In this document: piece by piece, positions 56,699 through 64,000 of the stretch | Layout of the letters: each line of letters starts with the position of its first letter | Numbering within the stretch: the stretch's first letter is position 1 | Assembly: GCA_005473895.2 (NCBI GenBank) | Contig: SRJI02000015.1 | Coordinates: 31,089-95,088 of the forward strand | DNA length: 64,000 nucleotides | DNA from: Carideicomes alvinocaridis | Lineage (GTDB): Bacteria > Pseudomonadota > Alphaproteobacteria > Rhodobacterales > Rhodobacteraceae | Reading direction: 5' to 3' | The notes under the pieces: model-generated | Databases searched by the model: none | Seen by the model: the letters and a program-made list of their open reading frames with translations, nothing else | Told to the model about the DNA's origin: nothing | Made by a program: the position numbers and the translations under genes

Positions 56699-57223
56699 AT
56701 GAGCGTACATTCGGCACTCAACGGACCCGCCAGTGGCGGCAAGGCCGGCAGCCGTCCGGATACGGGCTTCATGTCCAGCTATCTCGACTCCCTGGCGCTG
56801 GTGGAACGGCTGCACCGGCTGCTGCTCGACGTGATCAAGGATGAATTCGAGCGGGTGGGCGTGCTGGACATCAACGCGGTGCAGGCCCTTCTGCTGTTCA
56901 ACATCGGCGACAACGAGGTCACGGCCGGCGAGTTGAAGAGCCGGGGCTACTACCAGGGCTCGAATGTCAGCTACAACCTCAAGAAACTGGTGGAGATGGG
57001 GTACATGCACCACCAGCGGTGCGAGATCGACCGCCGGTCGGTCCGCGTGCGCCTGACCGAGAAGGGCCGCCAGATCCGCGAGATCCTCGCCGGGCTCTTC
57101 GCGCGCCATGCGGAGGGGCTGCAATCGCGCGGTGTCCTGGGCACCGACGGGATGGACCTGATCACCTCTTCCCTGCGGCGGGTGGAACGCTACTGGACCG
57201 ATCAGATCCGCTATATCTACTAG
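56699..57223 (+). CDS. MarR-type winged-helix regulator, LdtR-like
   Basis: A 174-residue regulator. A winged helix is visible in INAVQALLLFNIGDNEVTAGELKSRGYYQGSNVSYNLKKLVEMGY with wing DRRSVRVRLTEKGRQIREI. The N-terminal signature MSSYLDSLALVERLHRLLLDVIKDEFERVG is characteristic of the LdtR group, which controls peptidoglycan L,D-transpeptidase and stress genes in Rhizobiales. A GTG precedes the ATG by one codon; GGAG spacing favours ATG 56699. The envelope-related role is inference. Confidence 0.87.
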   Translation: MSVHSALNGPASGGKAGSRPDTGFMSSYLDSLALVERLHRLLLDVIKDEFERVGVLDINAVQALLLFNIGDNEVTAGELKSRGYYQGSNVSYNLKKLVEMGYMHHQRCEIDRRSVRVRLTEKGRQIREILAGLFARHAEGLQSRGVLGTDGMDLITSSLRRVERYWTDQIRYIY

Positions 57224-57246
57224 CTTCGGCCCGGCACCGTCCCGAG

Positions 57247-57513
57247 GCCGCAGGAGGGAAAGGGCGCCGGGCGGCATGGCGGGTTCGACACACCACAGGC
57301 GCGCCGGCCCATGCCGGGTGCAATCCGAGTGCCGCAGGATGAAGGGGTGGCTCGTCATGGCGGGGTCAACAGACCGCCCGTCCACCGGCACCTGCCGGGG
57401 ATGCATTCCAGGCGCCGCAGGAGGGAAGGGGCGCGACAGGGCATGGCGGGGGAAACACACCACCCGCGCGGCGGAACATGCCGGGGGTGCAATCCGCACC
57501 CCGTCAGGATAGC
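57247..57513. repeat. three imperfect 83-84-bp tandem repeats
   Basis: Copies begin GCCGCAGGAGGG at 57247, GCCGCAGGATGA at 57331 and GCCGCAGGAGGG at 57414, with a partial fourth near 57497. Shared landmarks in each unit are GCAGGA(G/T), CATGGCGGG, and CATGCCGGG(T) or its variant, then ATCC. They fill almost the whole 298-bp gap before the DUF3445 gene. Frames through them code only repeat-derived peptides. Confidence 0.85.
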
Positions 57514-57521
57514 AGGAGCGC

Positions 57522-58286
57522 ATGGCCGAGATCCTTCAGTCCCGCATCCCGCACGACCTGAGCCCCCGCCGCCTGCCGGGCATCCAGCCGCTTGAGCTGT
57601 CGCAATGGCTGCAGTTGGACGACGCGTATTTCCCCCAGATGGCGCTTCGGCGAGAGCTGATCGCGACGCAGCGCGAGACGGTCCTGGCCCTCGACCCCGC
57701 GGCGCGTCCGGCGGCGGAGGAATTGCTGGAAGTCGTGCTGGGCGCGCTGGATGCGCTGCCGGGCTTCGTGGTGGAGGCGGGCAGCGTCCTCTGCCCCGAT
57801 GGCTGGCGCGAACCGATCGACCGGAGCGATCCGCTCGCCATGCTGGGCCGCATGGTGCAGGAGGATCTGTGCCTGCTGGAGAAGCGCGGCGCCGACCAGG
57901 AACATGTGCTGACCGGCGCCGTCCTATGTTTCCCGGCCAGCTGGCGGCTGGACGAGAAATTCATGCGCCCGCTCACCGCGATCCACGACCCCGTGGCCGA
58001 ATATGACGCCGACCTCGCCAAGCGCGTGCAACGCCTGTTCGACGCGGTGCGCCCGGACCGGCCGCTCTGGCGGTCCAACGCGCTGCGCTACGCCGCGCCC
58101 GATCTACACCAGCCCCGTTCGGTGACGGCGCCGCGCGAAAAGAAGGGGGAGCAGCCCTACCTTCGGTCCGAGCGGCAATCGGTCCTGCGGCTGCCCGAAA
58201 GCGGGGCGGCGGTGTTCTCGATCCACACCTACGTGGTCCGGGCCGAAGGTGCGGACGCGGCGCCCGCCGCGGGCGACGCCGCCTGA
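57522..58286 (+). CDS. heme-dependent oxidative N-demethylase family protein (DUF3445)
   Basis: A 254-residue DUF3445 protein, with the pattern RLPGIQPLELSQWLQLDDAYFPQMALRRELIATQRETV, VQEDLCLLEK, LTGAVLCFPASWRLDEKFMRPLTAIHDPV and the C-terminal RSERQSVLRLPESGAAVFSIHTYVV. Characterised relatives are heme-dependent oxidative N-demethylases, including a dimethylamine monooxygenase subunit. The other subunits of such complexes (flavin/Fe-S reductases) are not next to it. AGCAGGAGC precedes ATG 57522, immediately after the tandem repeats. Confidence 0.87.
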   Translation: MAEILQSRIPHDLSPRRLPGIQPLELSQWLQLDDAYFPQMALRRELIATQRETVLALDPAARPAAEELLEVVLGALDALPGFVVEAGSVLCPDGWREPIDRSDPLAMLGRMVQEDLCLLEKRGADQEHVLTGAVLCFPASWRLDEKFMRPLTAIHDPVAEYDADLAKRVQRLFDAVRPDRPLWRSNALRYAAPDLHQPRSVTAPREKKGEQPYLRSERQSVLRLPESGAAVFSIHTYVVRAEGADAAPAAGDAA

Positions 58287-58304
58287 GCGGCGCGGCCCTG
58301 ACGC

Positions 58305-59117
58305 TCAGCCGTCGATGCGGGCGCCCATGATGGCGATCGCCTGCTGGTAGACGGTGGCGGCGTTCCATTCCTTGATCACCGCAAAGTTCGGCTGACCCTG
58401 CTGGTAGCCGAGGCCGGGCTGCCAGCCCTTCTGCCGCAGGTAATTTGCGGTGGAGGCCAGCGCATCGGACTGGTCGTAGAAATCCACCCGCCCGTCGCCA
58501 TTGGCATCCACCCCGTAGCGCATGGCGTTGCCCGGCAGGAACTGGGTATGACCCAGCTCGCCGTGTTTCGCGCCCCGGGTCGCGGCGGTGATGGAGCCGC
58601 GATCCACCAGCATCAGCGCGCCGATGGCATGGGGGATGAAAAAGGCCGAGCGTCGGCAATCATAGGCCAGCGTCGTGATGGCCGAGACGACGCGGCTGTC
58701 GCCCATGAACCGGCCAAAGCCAGTCTCCATGCCGTGGATCGCGATCAGCACCCCGGCCGGCACGCCGTAGCGCTGCTCCAGCGCATCGTAGAAGGACGCG
58801 TTGCGGCTGCGGATCTTGCGTCCCTGCGCCACGATCGTGTCAGAGCCGCGGATCCGCATGAACTTGTCCAGCGTGTAGCGGAAGCTCTTCTGGTTGCGGT
58901 CGGCGGCGATGGTGGAGCTTGCATAGCCCGCCTCGGCCAGCGCCGAGAGCCCGCGATTGCCCACACCGGCCATCCGCGCCTCTTGCGCGAAGTCGGATTT
59001 CCACCGCTCGAAGCCCGAGGAATCGTTGCCGCAGGCGGCCGCGCTGGCGGTCCTGGCAAGGACGGGCAGGAGTGCAAGGGCGAAGGCGAGGCGCAGGGCG
59101 GTCTGGCTGGCGGGCAT
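58305..59117 (-). CDS. lytic murein transglycosylase (MltB-type)
   Basis: A 270-residue exported lytic transglycosylase with SLT_2 domain. The signal peptide ends near ALA/ASA (MPASQTALRLAFALALLPVLARTASA). Catalytic Glu131 lies in HGMETGFGRF, with YDALEQRYGVPAGVLIAIHGMETGF, ITTLAYDCRR and HTQFLPGNAMRYGVDANGDG. It cleaves glycan strands to 1,6-anhydro ends. No lipobox. Convergent with the DUF3445 gene (18-bp gap). Confidence 0.93.
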   Translation of the reverse strand: MPASQTALRLAFALALLPVLARTASAAACGNDSSGFERWKSDFAQEARMAGVGNRGLSALAEAGYASSTIAADRNQKSFRYTLDKFMRIRGSDTIVAQGRKIRSRNASFYDALEQRYGVPAGVLIAIHGMETGFGRFMGDSRVVSAITTLAYDCRRSAFFIPHAIGALMLVDRGSITAATRGAKHGELGHTQFLPGNAMRYGVDANGDGRVDFYDQSDALASTANYLRQKGWQPGLGYQQGQPNFAVIKEWNAATVYQQAIAIMGARIDG

Positions 59118-59211
59118 GGGCGTCTCCGGGAAAGGAATGGCGTGGCGACAGTGCTGCCGCCACGCTACGCGGTTCCACGTTGGGGATAAACCGCCTTGCC
59201 GCTCGCGCCGG

Positions 59212-59895
59212 TCAGATGGAGACCAGCGGCGCGAGGTAGCTGCTCACCCCGAAGGTGGCCTCGGTCACGATCAGGCCGGTCAGGGCCATGACCTGCGCGG
59301 TCAGCCGCAGATCCTCGCCCTTGAACAGGTTGATGATCGCGAGCGCCGCGCCGAGGGGCAGGGCAAAGATGGACACGGTCAGCGTCATCATCCAGGTTGC
59401 CAGGCGCAGCCGGTCGGTCGCGGCCGCGGTGAATTCTTGCGGCTGCCGCGCCTTGTGCGACAGGGCCGAGGTCATCTCGTCCGTAGCGACCGCGGCGCTG
59501 GCCTCGGGCCATTGCACGAAATCCGCGCCGATCTCGTCCGCGAGGAAGGCGGTGGCACGGGCCAGCACCTCCCAGGATTTCTCGCCGGGGCGGCCGCTGC
59601 CTTCGGCGGCGAGCTGGACCATGCTGCAGGCCTCGGGCATGCCGGCCGCTTCCGCCGCCTCGGCGTGGCGACCGTTCTGGCCGAGCAATGTCAGCCGCAG
59701 CAACTGGCCATCGACCTCGAGCAGCGCGGCATTGCGCCCGATGCGGTGGGTCTGGCCGATCTCCATGCCTTGCGCCTCGAGCGAGCGGTTCGTGCGGTCG
59801 GCAAGGCTGCGGACATCCATCTTGCCCTGTCCTCCGAGGAAGACGAGGCCGGCCACCAGTTCGCGCTGGGGCGTCTCTACGGGGCTGTGATACAT
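59212..59895 (-). CDS. membrane protein of unknown function, partner of the next gene
   Basis: A 227-residue protein. Residues 1-145 are soluble, with a pattern AF (116-117), QW (128-129) and Glu140 shared with the neighbour. Residues about 165-191 and 198-222 are membrane spans at the C-terminus, leaving the N-terminus most likely in the cytoplasm. AAGGAG precedes the start; a long upstream in-frame extension to 60051 is Arg/Ser-rich and rejected. It lies 37 bp after the neighbour. No known family is claimed. Confidence 0.7.
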   Translation of the reverse strand: MYHSPVETPQRELVAGLVFLGGQGKMDVRSLADRTNRSLEAQGMEIGQTHRIGRNAALLEVDGQLLRLTLLGQNGRHAEAAEAAGMPEACSMVQLAAEGSGRPGEKSWEVLARATAFLADEIGADFVQWPEASAAVATDEMTSALSHKARQPQEFTAAATDRLRLATWMMTLTVSIFALPLGAALAIINLFKGEDLRLTAQVMALTGLIVTEATFGVSSYLAPLVSI

Positions 59896-59932
59896 GTTGG
59901 GGCTCCTTCTCTCGACGCGGACAGGCTTGGCC

Positions 59933-60871
59933 TTATCCGCTGAGAAGTACTGCGAAATCCGCGACAAACCCGGCATGCCCGACGAAGAGCGCGCTTGCGA
60001 GCGCGAGGACTCCGGCCGTTTTCGGCTCGGCCGAGACACGCGCGACGGCAAGGTCGGGGAGACTGGCCGCGAGGGGCTCGCAGAAGCGTGCGAGTCGCTG
60101 GGTTGCTTCGGGGTCGTTGCACTCGGCAGGTCCTTCCCGAAAGAGCAGGCGAAGATCTGTGATCCTCGCCTGCACCTCCTCGGCTGACATGCACGGTTTT
60201 TCGCTCTCGACCACGACGGCGCGCTCCGACAGCGACAGACGCCGGTCGCTGAGACCGGGATGCTGTTCGGGGCGCGGGCGACGCCGCGTTCCGGGTCGTT
60301 CGGGACGGGCCGGGCGGATGCGGTCCTCGATGATCAGCGCCTCGTCCTCGGGCGTCGTCTCATCGGGGCCGGGCTCCATCTCGGAGGCGAGGCTCAGGCG
60401 TTCGCTCATGGCGGGCTGCACCACGCCCAGGAACTCCGCCCCGGTGGTCCAGGCGCCGGGCTTGAGCCATTGCAGCGCATCGGGCTCGTAGAGCGACGCC
60501 ATGGAAAAGGCGATGCCGGCGAGGACCGGGCCGGCGAGCGTCTCGGGATCGACCCCGGACTCGTCGGGCCGGCAGGTCACGGTGACCTGGACCGCGGTGC
60601 GCATGTCGTCACGCGCATCGGCGTCCTTGGCGGCCTTCGCCCCCCAGAACACCGCCTGGGCGGCGGTCAGATCGCCGGTCACCCGGTCGAGCACCACGTT
60701 GACCGGGCCGCAATTCAGCTCGGCACGGTCGCGACAATGGGTCAGCGCCGTCTCGGCACTGCCCGTCTGCAAGAGAAATCCCTTCGCCGCCCGCGCCAGC
60801 GGGGCAAGAGGGACCGGGTTGTCAGCAACATAATAAAACACGCACTTGTTAACAGCAGCCGGGGTATGCAT
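59933..60871 (-). CDS. protein of unknown function, probable relative/partner of the previous gene
   Basis: A 312-residue protein. Residues 1-150 form a soluble domain with AF (121-122), QW (134-135) and Glu146 at almost the same spacing as in the partner. Residues about 160-230 are acidic then Pro/Arg-rich linker, with a Met-Ser-Ala-Glu helix after, and a weak hydrophobic C-terminal segment (about 288-310). AGGAGG precedes the ATG at 60871. No assigned family. First of the two-gene unit upstream of the glnA terminator. Confidence 0.7.
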   Translation of the reverse strand: MHTPAAVNKCVFYYVADNPVPLAPLARAAKGFLLQTGSAETALTHCRDRAELNCGPVNVVLDRVTGDLTAAQAVFWGAKAAKDADARDDMRTAVQVTVTCRPDESGVDPETLAGPVLAGIAFSMASLYEPDALQWLKPGAWTTGAEFLGVVQPAMSERLSLASEMEPGPDETTPEDEALIIEDRIRPARPERPGTRRRPRPEQHPGLSDRRLSLSERAVVVESEKPCMSAEEVQARITDLRLLFREGPAECNDPEATQRLARFCEPLAASLPDLAVARVSAEPKTAGVLALASALFVGHAGFVADFAVLLSG

Positions 60872-61075
60872 CGCAGACCTCCTGATTGAAGCTTCTGTCA
60901 AACTGTTGAAACCACAGTGCTTTGCAATCATGCCCACTTGAGGGCAGCCTCGGGCGAAGTCGCGCAGGAATTACGGCCATTTTAGGGAGGGCGTGCCGAG
61001 GCTGCGAACGATCCCGCCCTCTTCCGGCGAGTGTTGCGCCCAGGCGGACAATGCGCCGGACCGCTCCATCCGGCA

Positions 61076-61104
61076 CGAAAAAGGGGCACCCGAAGGCGCC
61101 CCTT
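61076..61104 (-). terminator. terminator of glnA
   Basis: Reading the minus strand, an AAGGGGC/GCCCCTT stem (61081-61104, with two additional inner GG/CC pairs) is followed by five T. It lies 29 bp past the glnA stop. The rest of 60872-61132 is gene-free and serves as promoter region of the orphan pair. Confidence 0.85.
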
Positions 61105-61132
61105 AAGTTAACTGGCTGACGAAACGCTCGAA

Positions 61133-62536
61133 TCAGCAGGAATAGTACATGCCGAACTCGACCGGGTGCGGCGTGTGTTCGAACAGTTCGATCTCTTCCA
61201 TCTTCAGCGCGATGTAGCCGTCGATCTGGTCCTTGGTGAACACGTCGCCGGCCAGCAGGAAGGAGTGATCGGCCTTCAGGCTGTCGATCGCCTCGCGCAG
61301 CGAGCCGCAGACCGTCGGGATGCCTTCCAGCTCTTCCGCGGGAAGGTCGTAGAGGTTCTTGTCCATCGCCTCGCCCGGATCGATCTTGTTCTTGATCCCG
61401 TCGAGACCGGCCATCAGCAGCGCGGAGAAGCACAGGTAGGGGTTCGCCGACGGGTCGGGGAAGCGGGCCTCGACGCGCTTGGCCTTCGGGCTTTCGGTCC
61501 ACGGGATCCGCACGCAGCCCGAGCGGTTGCGGGCGGAATAGGCGCGCAGAACCGGGGCTTCGAAGCCGGGGATCAGGCGCTTGTAGGAGTTGGTGGACGG
61601 GTTGGTGAAGGCGTTCAGCGTCTTGGCGTGCTTCAGGATGCCGCCGATGAACCACAGCGCCTCGTCCGACAGGTCGGCATATTTGTCGCCTGCGAACAGC
61701 GGCTTGCCGTCCTTCCAGATCGACATGTTCACGTGCATGCCGGTGCCGTTGTCGCCGTAGATCGGCTTGGGCATGAAGGTCGCCGTCTTGCCGTAGGCCT
61801 GCGCGACGTTGTGGATCACGTACTTGTACTTCTGGATCTCGTCGCTCTGCTTGGTCAGCGTGCCGAAGATCAGCCCCAGCTCGTGCTGGCAGGACGCGAC
61901 CTCGTGGTGGTGCTTGTCCACCTTCATGCCGATCCGCTTCATGGTCGACAGCATTTCCGAGCGCAGGTCCTGGCCGTCATCGATCGGGTTGACCGGGAAG
62001 TAGCCGCCCTTGATCCCCGGACGGTGGCCGGTATTGCCCATCTCGTATTCGGTGTCGGTGTTCCAGGAGGCGTCGAGCGCGTCGACCTCGTAGGAGACCT
62101 TGTTGATCGTGTTGGCGTAGCGGACGTTGTCGAACAGGAAGAATTCCGCCTCGGGGCCAAAGAACGCCTCGTCGCCGATACCGGAGGATTTCAGGTAGGC
62201 CTCGGCCTTTTCGGCGGTGCCGCGCGGGTCGCGGTCATAGGGTTCGTTGGTGTCGGGCTCGACCACCGAGCAATGCAGGCAGAGCGTCTTCTCGGCATAG
62301 AAGGGGTCGATATAGGCGCTTGCCGGGTCGGGCATCAGTTTCATGTCCGAGGCTTCGATCGACTTCCAGCCGGCGATCGAGGAGCCGTCGAACATGAAGC
62401 CCTCTTCCATGAAGTCCTCGTCGACCTCGTCGGCGATCACCGTCACGTGCTGCAGCTTGCCACGCGGATCGGTGAACCGGATATCGACATAGGCGATATC
62501 CTCGTCCTTGATCATCTTGACTACGTCTTTGCTCAT
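61133..62536 (-). CDS. glnA: glutamine synthetase type I
   Basis: A 467-residue GSI. The beta-grasp N-domain includes [14 protein letters not shown], then [24 protein letters not shown], the ATP-loop [16 protein letters not shown] and [10 protein letters not shown]. The adenylylation site Tyr396 lies in [10 protein letters not shown]. It assimilates ammonia to glutamine; GlnE/GlnB regulate it by adenylylation. Ninety-six bp after glnB, the usual glnBA order. Confidence 0.98.
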   Translation of the reverse strand: MSKDVVKMIKDEDIAYVDIRFTDPRGKLQHVTVIADEVDEDFMEEGFMFDGSSIAGWKSIEASDMKLMPDPASAYIDPFYAEKTLCLHCSVVEPDTNEPYDRDPRGTAEKAEAYLKSSGIGDEAFFGPEAEFFLFDNVRYANTINKVSYEVDALDASWNTDTEYEMGNTGHRPGIKGGYFPVNPIDDGQDLRSEMLSTMKRIGMKVDKHHHEVASCQHELGLIFGTLTKQSDEIQKYKYVIHNVAQAYGKTATFMPKPIYGDNGTGMHVNMSIWKDGKPLFAGDKYADLSDEALWFIGGILKHAKTLNAFTNPSTNSYKRLIPGFEAPVLRAYSARNRSGCVRIPWTESPKAKRVEARFPDPSANPYLCFSALLMAGLDGIKNKIDPGEAMDKNLYDLPAEELEGIPTVCGSLREAIDSLKADHSFLLAGDVFTKDQIDGYIALKMEEIELFEHTPHPVEFGMYYSC

Positions 62537-62632
62537 TCCCTTCGTCCCTTTCTGTCTCTGGGTCAGGATTGTGTGTCTGCGCCCCGGCCGCTTTTCGGCA
62601 CGGGGCGAATGGCTGGCGTCACCTGCCGCGGA

Positions 62633-63010
<378 letters not shown>

Positions 63011-63147
63011 TCAGACCACTTCCCCCCCGGACCCACAATTGGCTAGGCTCGGGTCCTGCGGCGGGGAAAGAGCCAATCCCGTGCGCTGCCACTATTTCAG
63101 GCGAGTTGCCCGAATAACAGGCAAAACTGAATCGACCGGAGGCCCGA

Positions 63148-64000
63148 ATGATCCCGATCCTGACCGCCGCCCAGATGCGCGCCACCGAGGCCGCGGCCAT
63201 CGACTCGGGTGCCGTCACCGGGCTCGAGCTGATGGAGCGGGCGGGGCGCGGCGTGATCGCGGCGATCCTGCGCGACTGGCCCGAACTCGGCGCGCGGCCG
63301 GGCCGGGCGCTGGTCCTCTGCGGGCCGGGCAACAATGGCGGCGACGGCTTCGTCGTGGCCCGCCTGCTGGCCGAGCGCGGCTGGGAGATTGAACTGCGCC
63401 TGCTGGGCGAGGCGGCCAGACTGCCGCCGGATGCGCGCCGCAACTACGACCGCTGGTGTGAGCTGGGCGCGGTAACGCCCTGGAGGGACAGCGATTTTCC
63501 GGAAGACGACAGGCTGGTGGTCGACGCGCTCTTCGGCACCGGCCTGTCCCGTCCGCCCGAGGGGGTGAGCGCCTTCGCCGCCTGGACCCATTCGCCGCCG
63601 GCCGGCACGCGGATCGTGGCGGTGGACATGCCCAGCGGTCTGGCCACCGACAGCGGCGAGGCGCTGCGCCCCGAGGGGCAGGCGGCCGCGATCCGGGCCG
63701 ACCTGACCGTCACCTTCCACAGCGCCAAGCCGGGCCACTACCTGGGCGAAGGCCCCCGGCTCTGCGGCGCGTTGGCGGTGGCCGATATCGGTCTCGTCAC
63801 CCCCGACCGGCCTGTCCCGGACGAGGGCCGCCCCGCCACCCTCGCCGAGGCGCCGCCGCTATCGCTGATCGCCAAGCAAGGCGGGCACAAATACGGCCAT
63901 GGCCACGCGGTGGTGCTCTCCGGCGGCGCCGGGCGGACGGGGGCGGCCCGGCTCTCGGCCCGGGCGGCGCTGCGCATCGGGGCCGGCCTGGTGACCCTCG
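63148..64000 (+). CDS. nnr: bifunctional NAD(P)HX epimerase/dehydratase, truncated by the right edge
   Basis: An open plus-strand frame from ATG 63148 (CGGAGGCCCGA ahead) to the edge, 284 codons without a stop. The YjeF-N epimerase domain is present (MIPILTAAQMRATEAAAIDSG, CGPGNNGGDGFVVARLL, DALFGTGLSRPP, VDMPSGLATDSGE). The start of the C-terminal ADP/ATP-dependent dehydratase (carbohydrate-kinase-like) domain follows (KYGHGHAVVLSGGAGRTGAARL). It repairs hydrated NADH/NADPH. The C-terminus is not seen. Confidence 0.95.
   Translation, partial: MIPILTAAQMRATEAAAIDSGAVTGLELMERAGRGVIAAILRDWPELGARPGRALVLCGPGNNGGDGFVVARLLAERGWEIELRLLGEAARLPPDARRNYDRWCELGAVTPWRDSDFPEDDRLVVDALFGTGLSRPPEGVSAFAAWTHSPPAGTRIVAVDMPSGLATDSGEALRPEGQAAAIRADLTVTFHSAKPGHYLGEGPRLCGALAVADIGLVTPDRPVPDEGRPATLAEAPPLSLIAKQGGHKYGHGHAVVLSGGAGRTGAARLSARAALRIGAGLVTL

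Noticed and set aside
57276..57512. 78-codon plus-strand frame in the tandem repeat
   Set aside because: The peptide merely mirrors the DNA repeats, no separate ribosome-binding site and no family.

Overview
The window is high-GC, gene-dense chromosomal DNA from an alphaproteobacterium, most likely a Rhodobacterales/Rhodobacteraceae (roseobacter-type) species. The lineage call rests on gene order and family style: dnaG followed by a large-insert rpoD, nrdR overlapping ribD, linked ycjX and ycjF, a Tat-exported PhoX, SdhE, a KpsC/KpsS capsule pair, and a prfB without the programmed frameshift. I saw no rRNA or tRNA gene, insertion sequence, prophage or CRISPR array. Most of the window reads as core chromosome with a few accessory patches. 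All calls come from reading the sequence; no search was run.

Layout. 1-1318: a coiled-coil protein running off the left edge, then a cold-shock gene. 1976-8784: a seven-gene minus-strand operon with a BMP-type (nucleoside-like) ABC importer followed by an isopenicillin-N-synthase-family oxygenase, a VOC protein and an isochorismatase-fold hydrolase. This is the best candidate for an uncharacterised catabolic system. 9149-12053: ycjX, a GNAT acetyltransferase and ycjF. 12440-17096: a small secreted protein, dnaG and rpoD. 17203-18598: dodecin, two small exported proteins and YjbQ. 18746-25602: nrdR-ribD and ribE, separated by three opposed capsule genes (kpsC, an outer-membrane export lipoprotein, kpsS). 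25678-33192: a lipoprotein, moaA, a stand-alone glutamate-synthase-like protein, an AlkD-type glycosylase, glmS and glmU. 33327-42297: gph, a DegT-type aminotransferase, nadD, a PBP4-type peptidase, an EamA transporter, PBP1A and prfB. 42329-48343: an XRE regulator with a divergent small gene, ilvBN, and phoX. 48646-58286: a chemotaxis receptor, a sugar-nucleotide-type epimerase, a lipoprotein, a MATE pump, aspC, an XRE regulator coupled to sdhE, a MarR/LdtR-like regulator and a DUF3445 heme protein. 58305-64000: a lytic transglycosylase, a pair of orphan proteins, glnA, glnB, and the start of the bifunctional NAD(P)HX repair gene.

The clearest regulatory structure is a complete attenuation leader upstream of ilvB. 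It has a promoter, a 15-codon leader peptide with a Leu-Ile-Val-Ile-Val run, a 10-bp antiterminator pairing and an intrinsic terminator. Other non-coding signals are a 63-bp element present three times (one mismatch among copies), always 3' of a plus-strand gene; an 83-84-bp tandem repeat directly upstream of the DUF3445 gene; a 15-bp tandem repeat upstream of ycjX; a candidate Pho box before phoX; and several intrinsic terminators.

Functionally the window mixes replication and transcription (dnaG, rpoD, nrdR), cofactor synthesis (ribD, ribE, moaA, nadD), envelope construction (glmS, glmU, PBP1A, PBP4, capsule, transglycosylase), nitrogen and amino-acid metabolism (glnA, glnB, ilvBN, aspC) and nutrient scavenging (phoX, the BMP importer).
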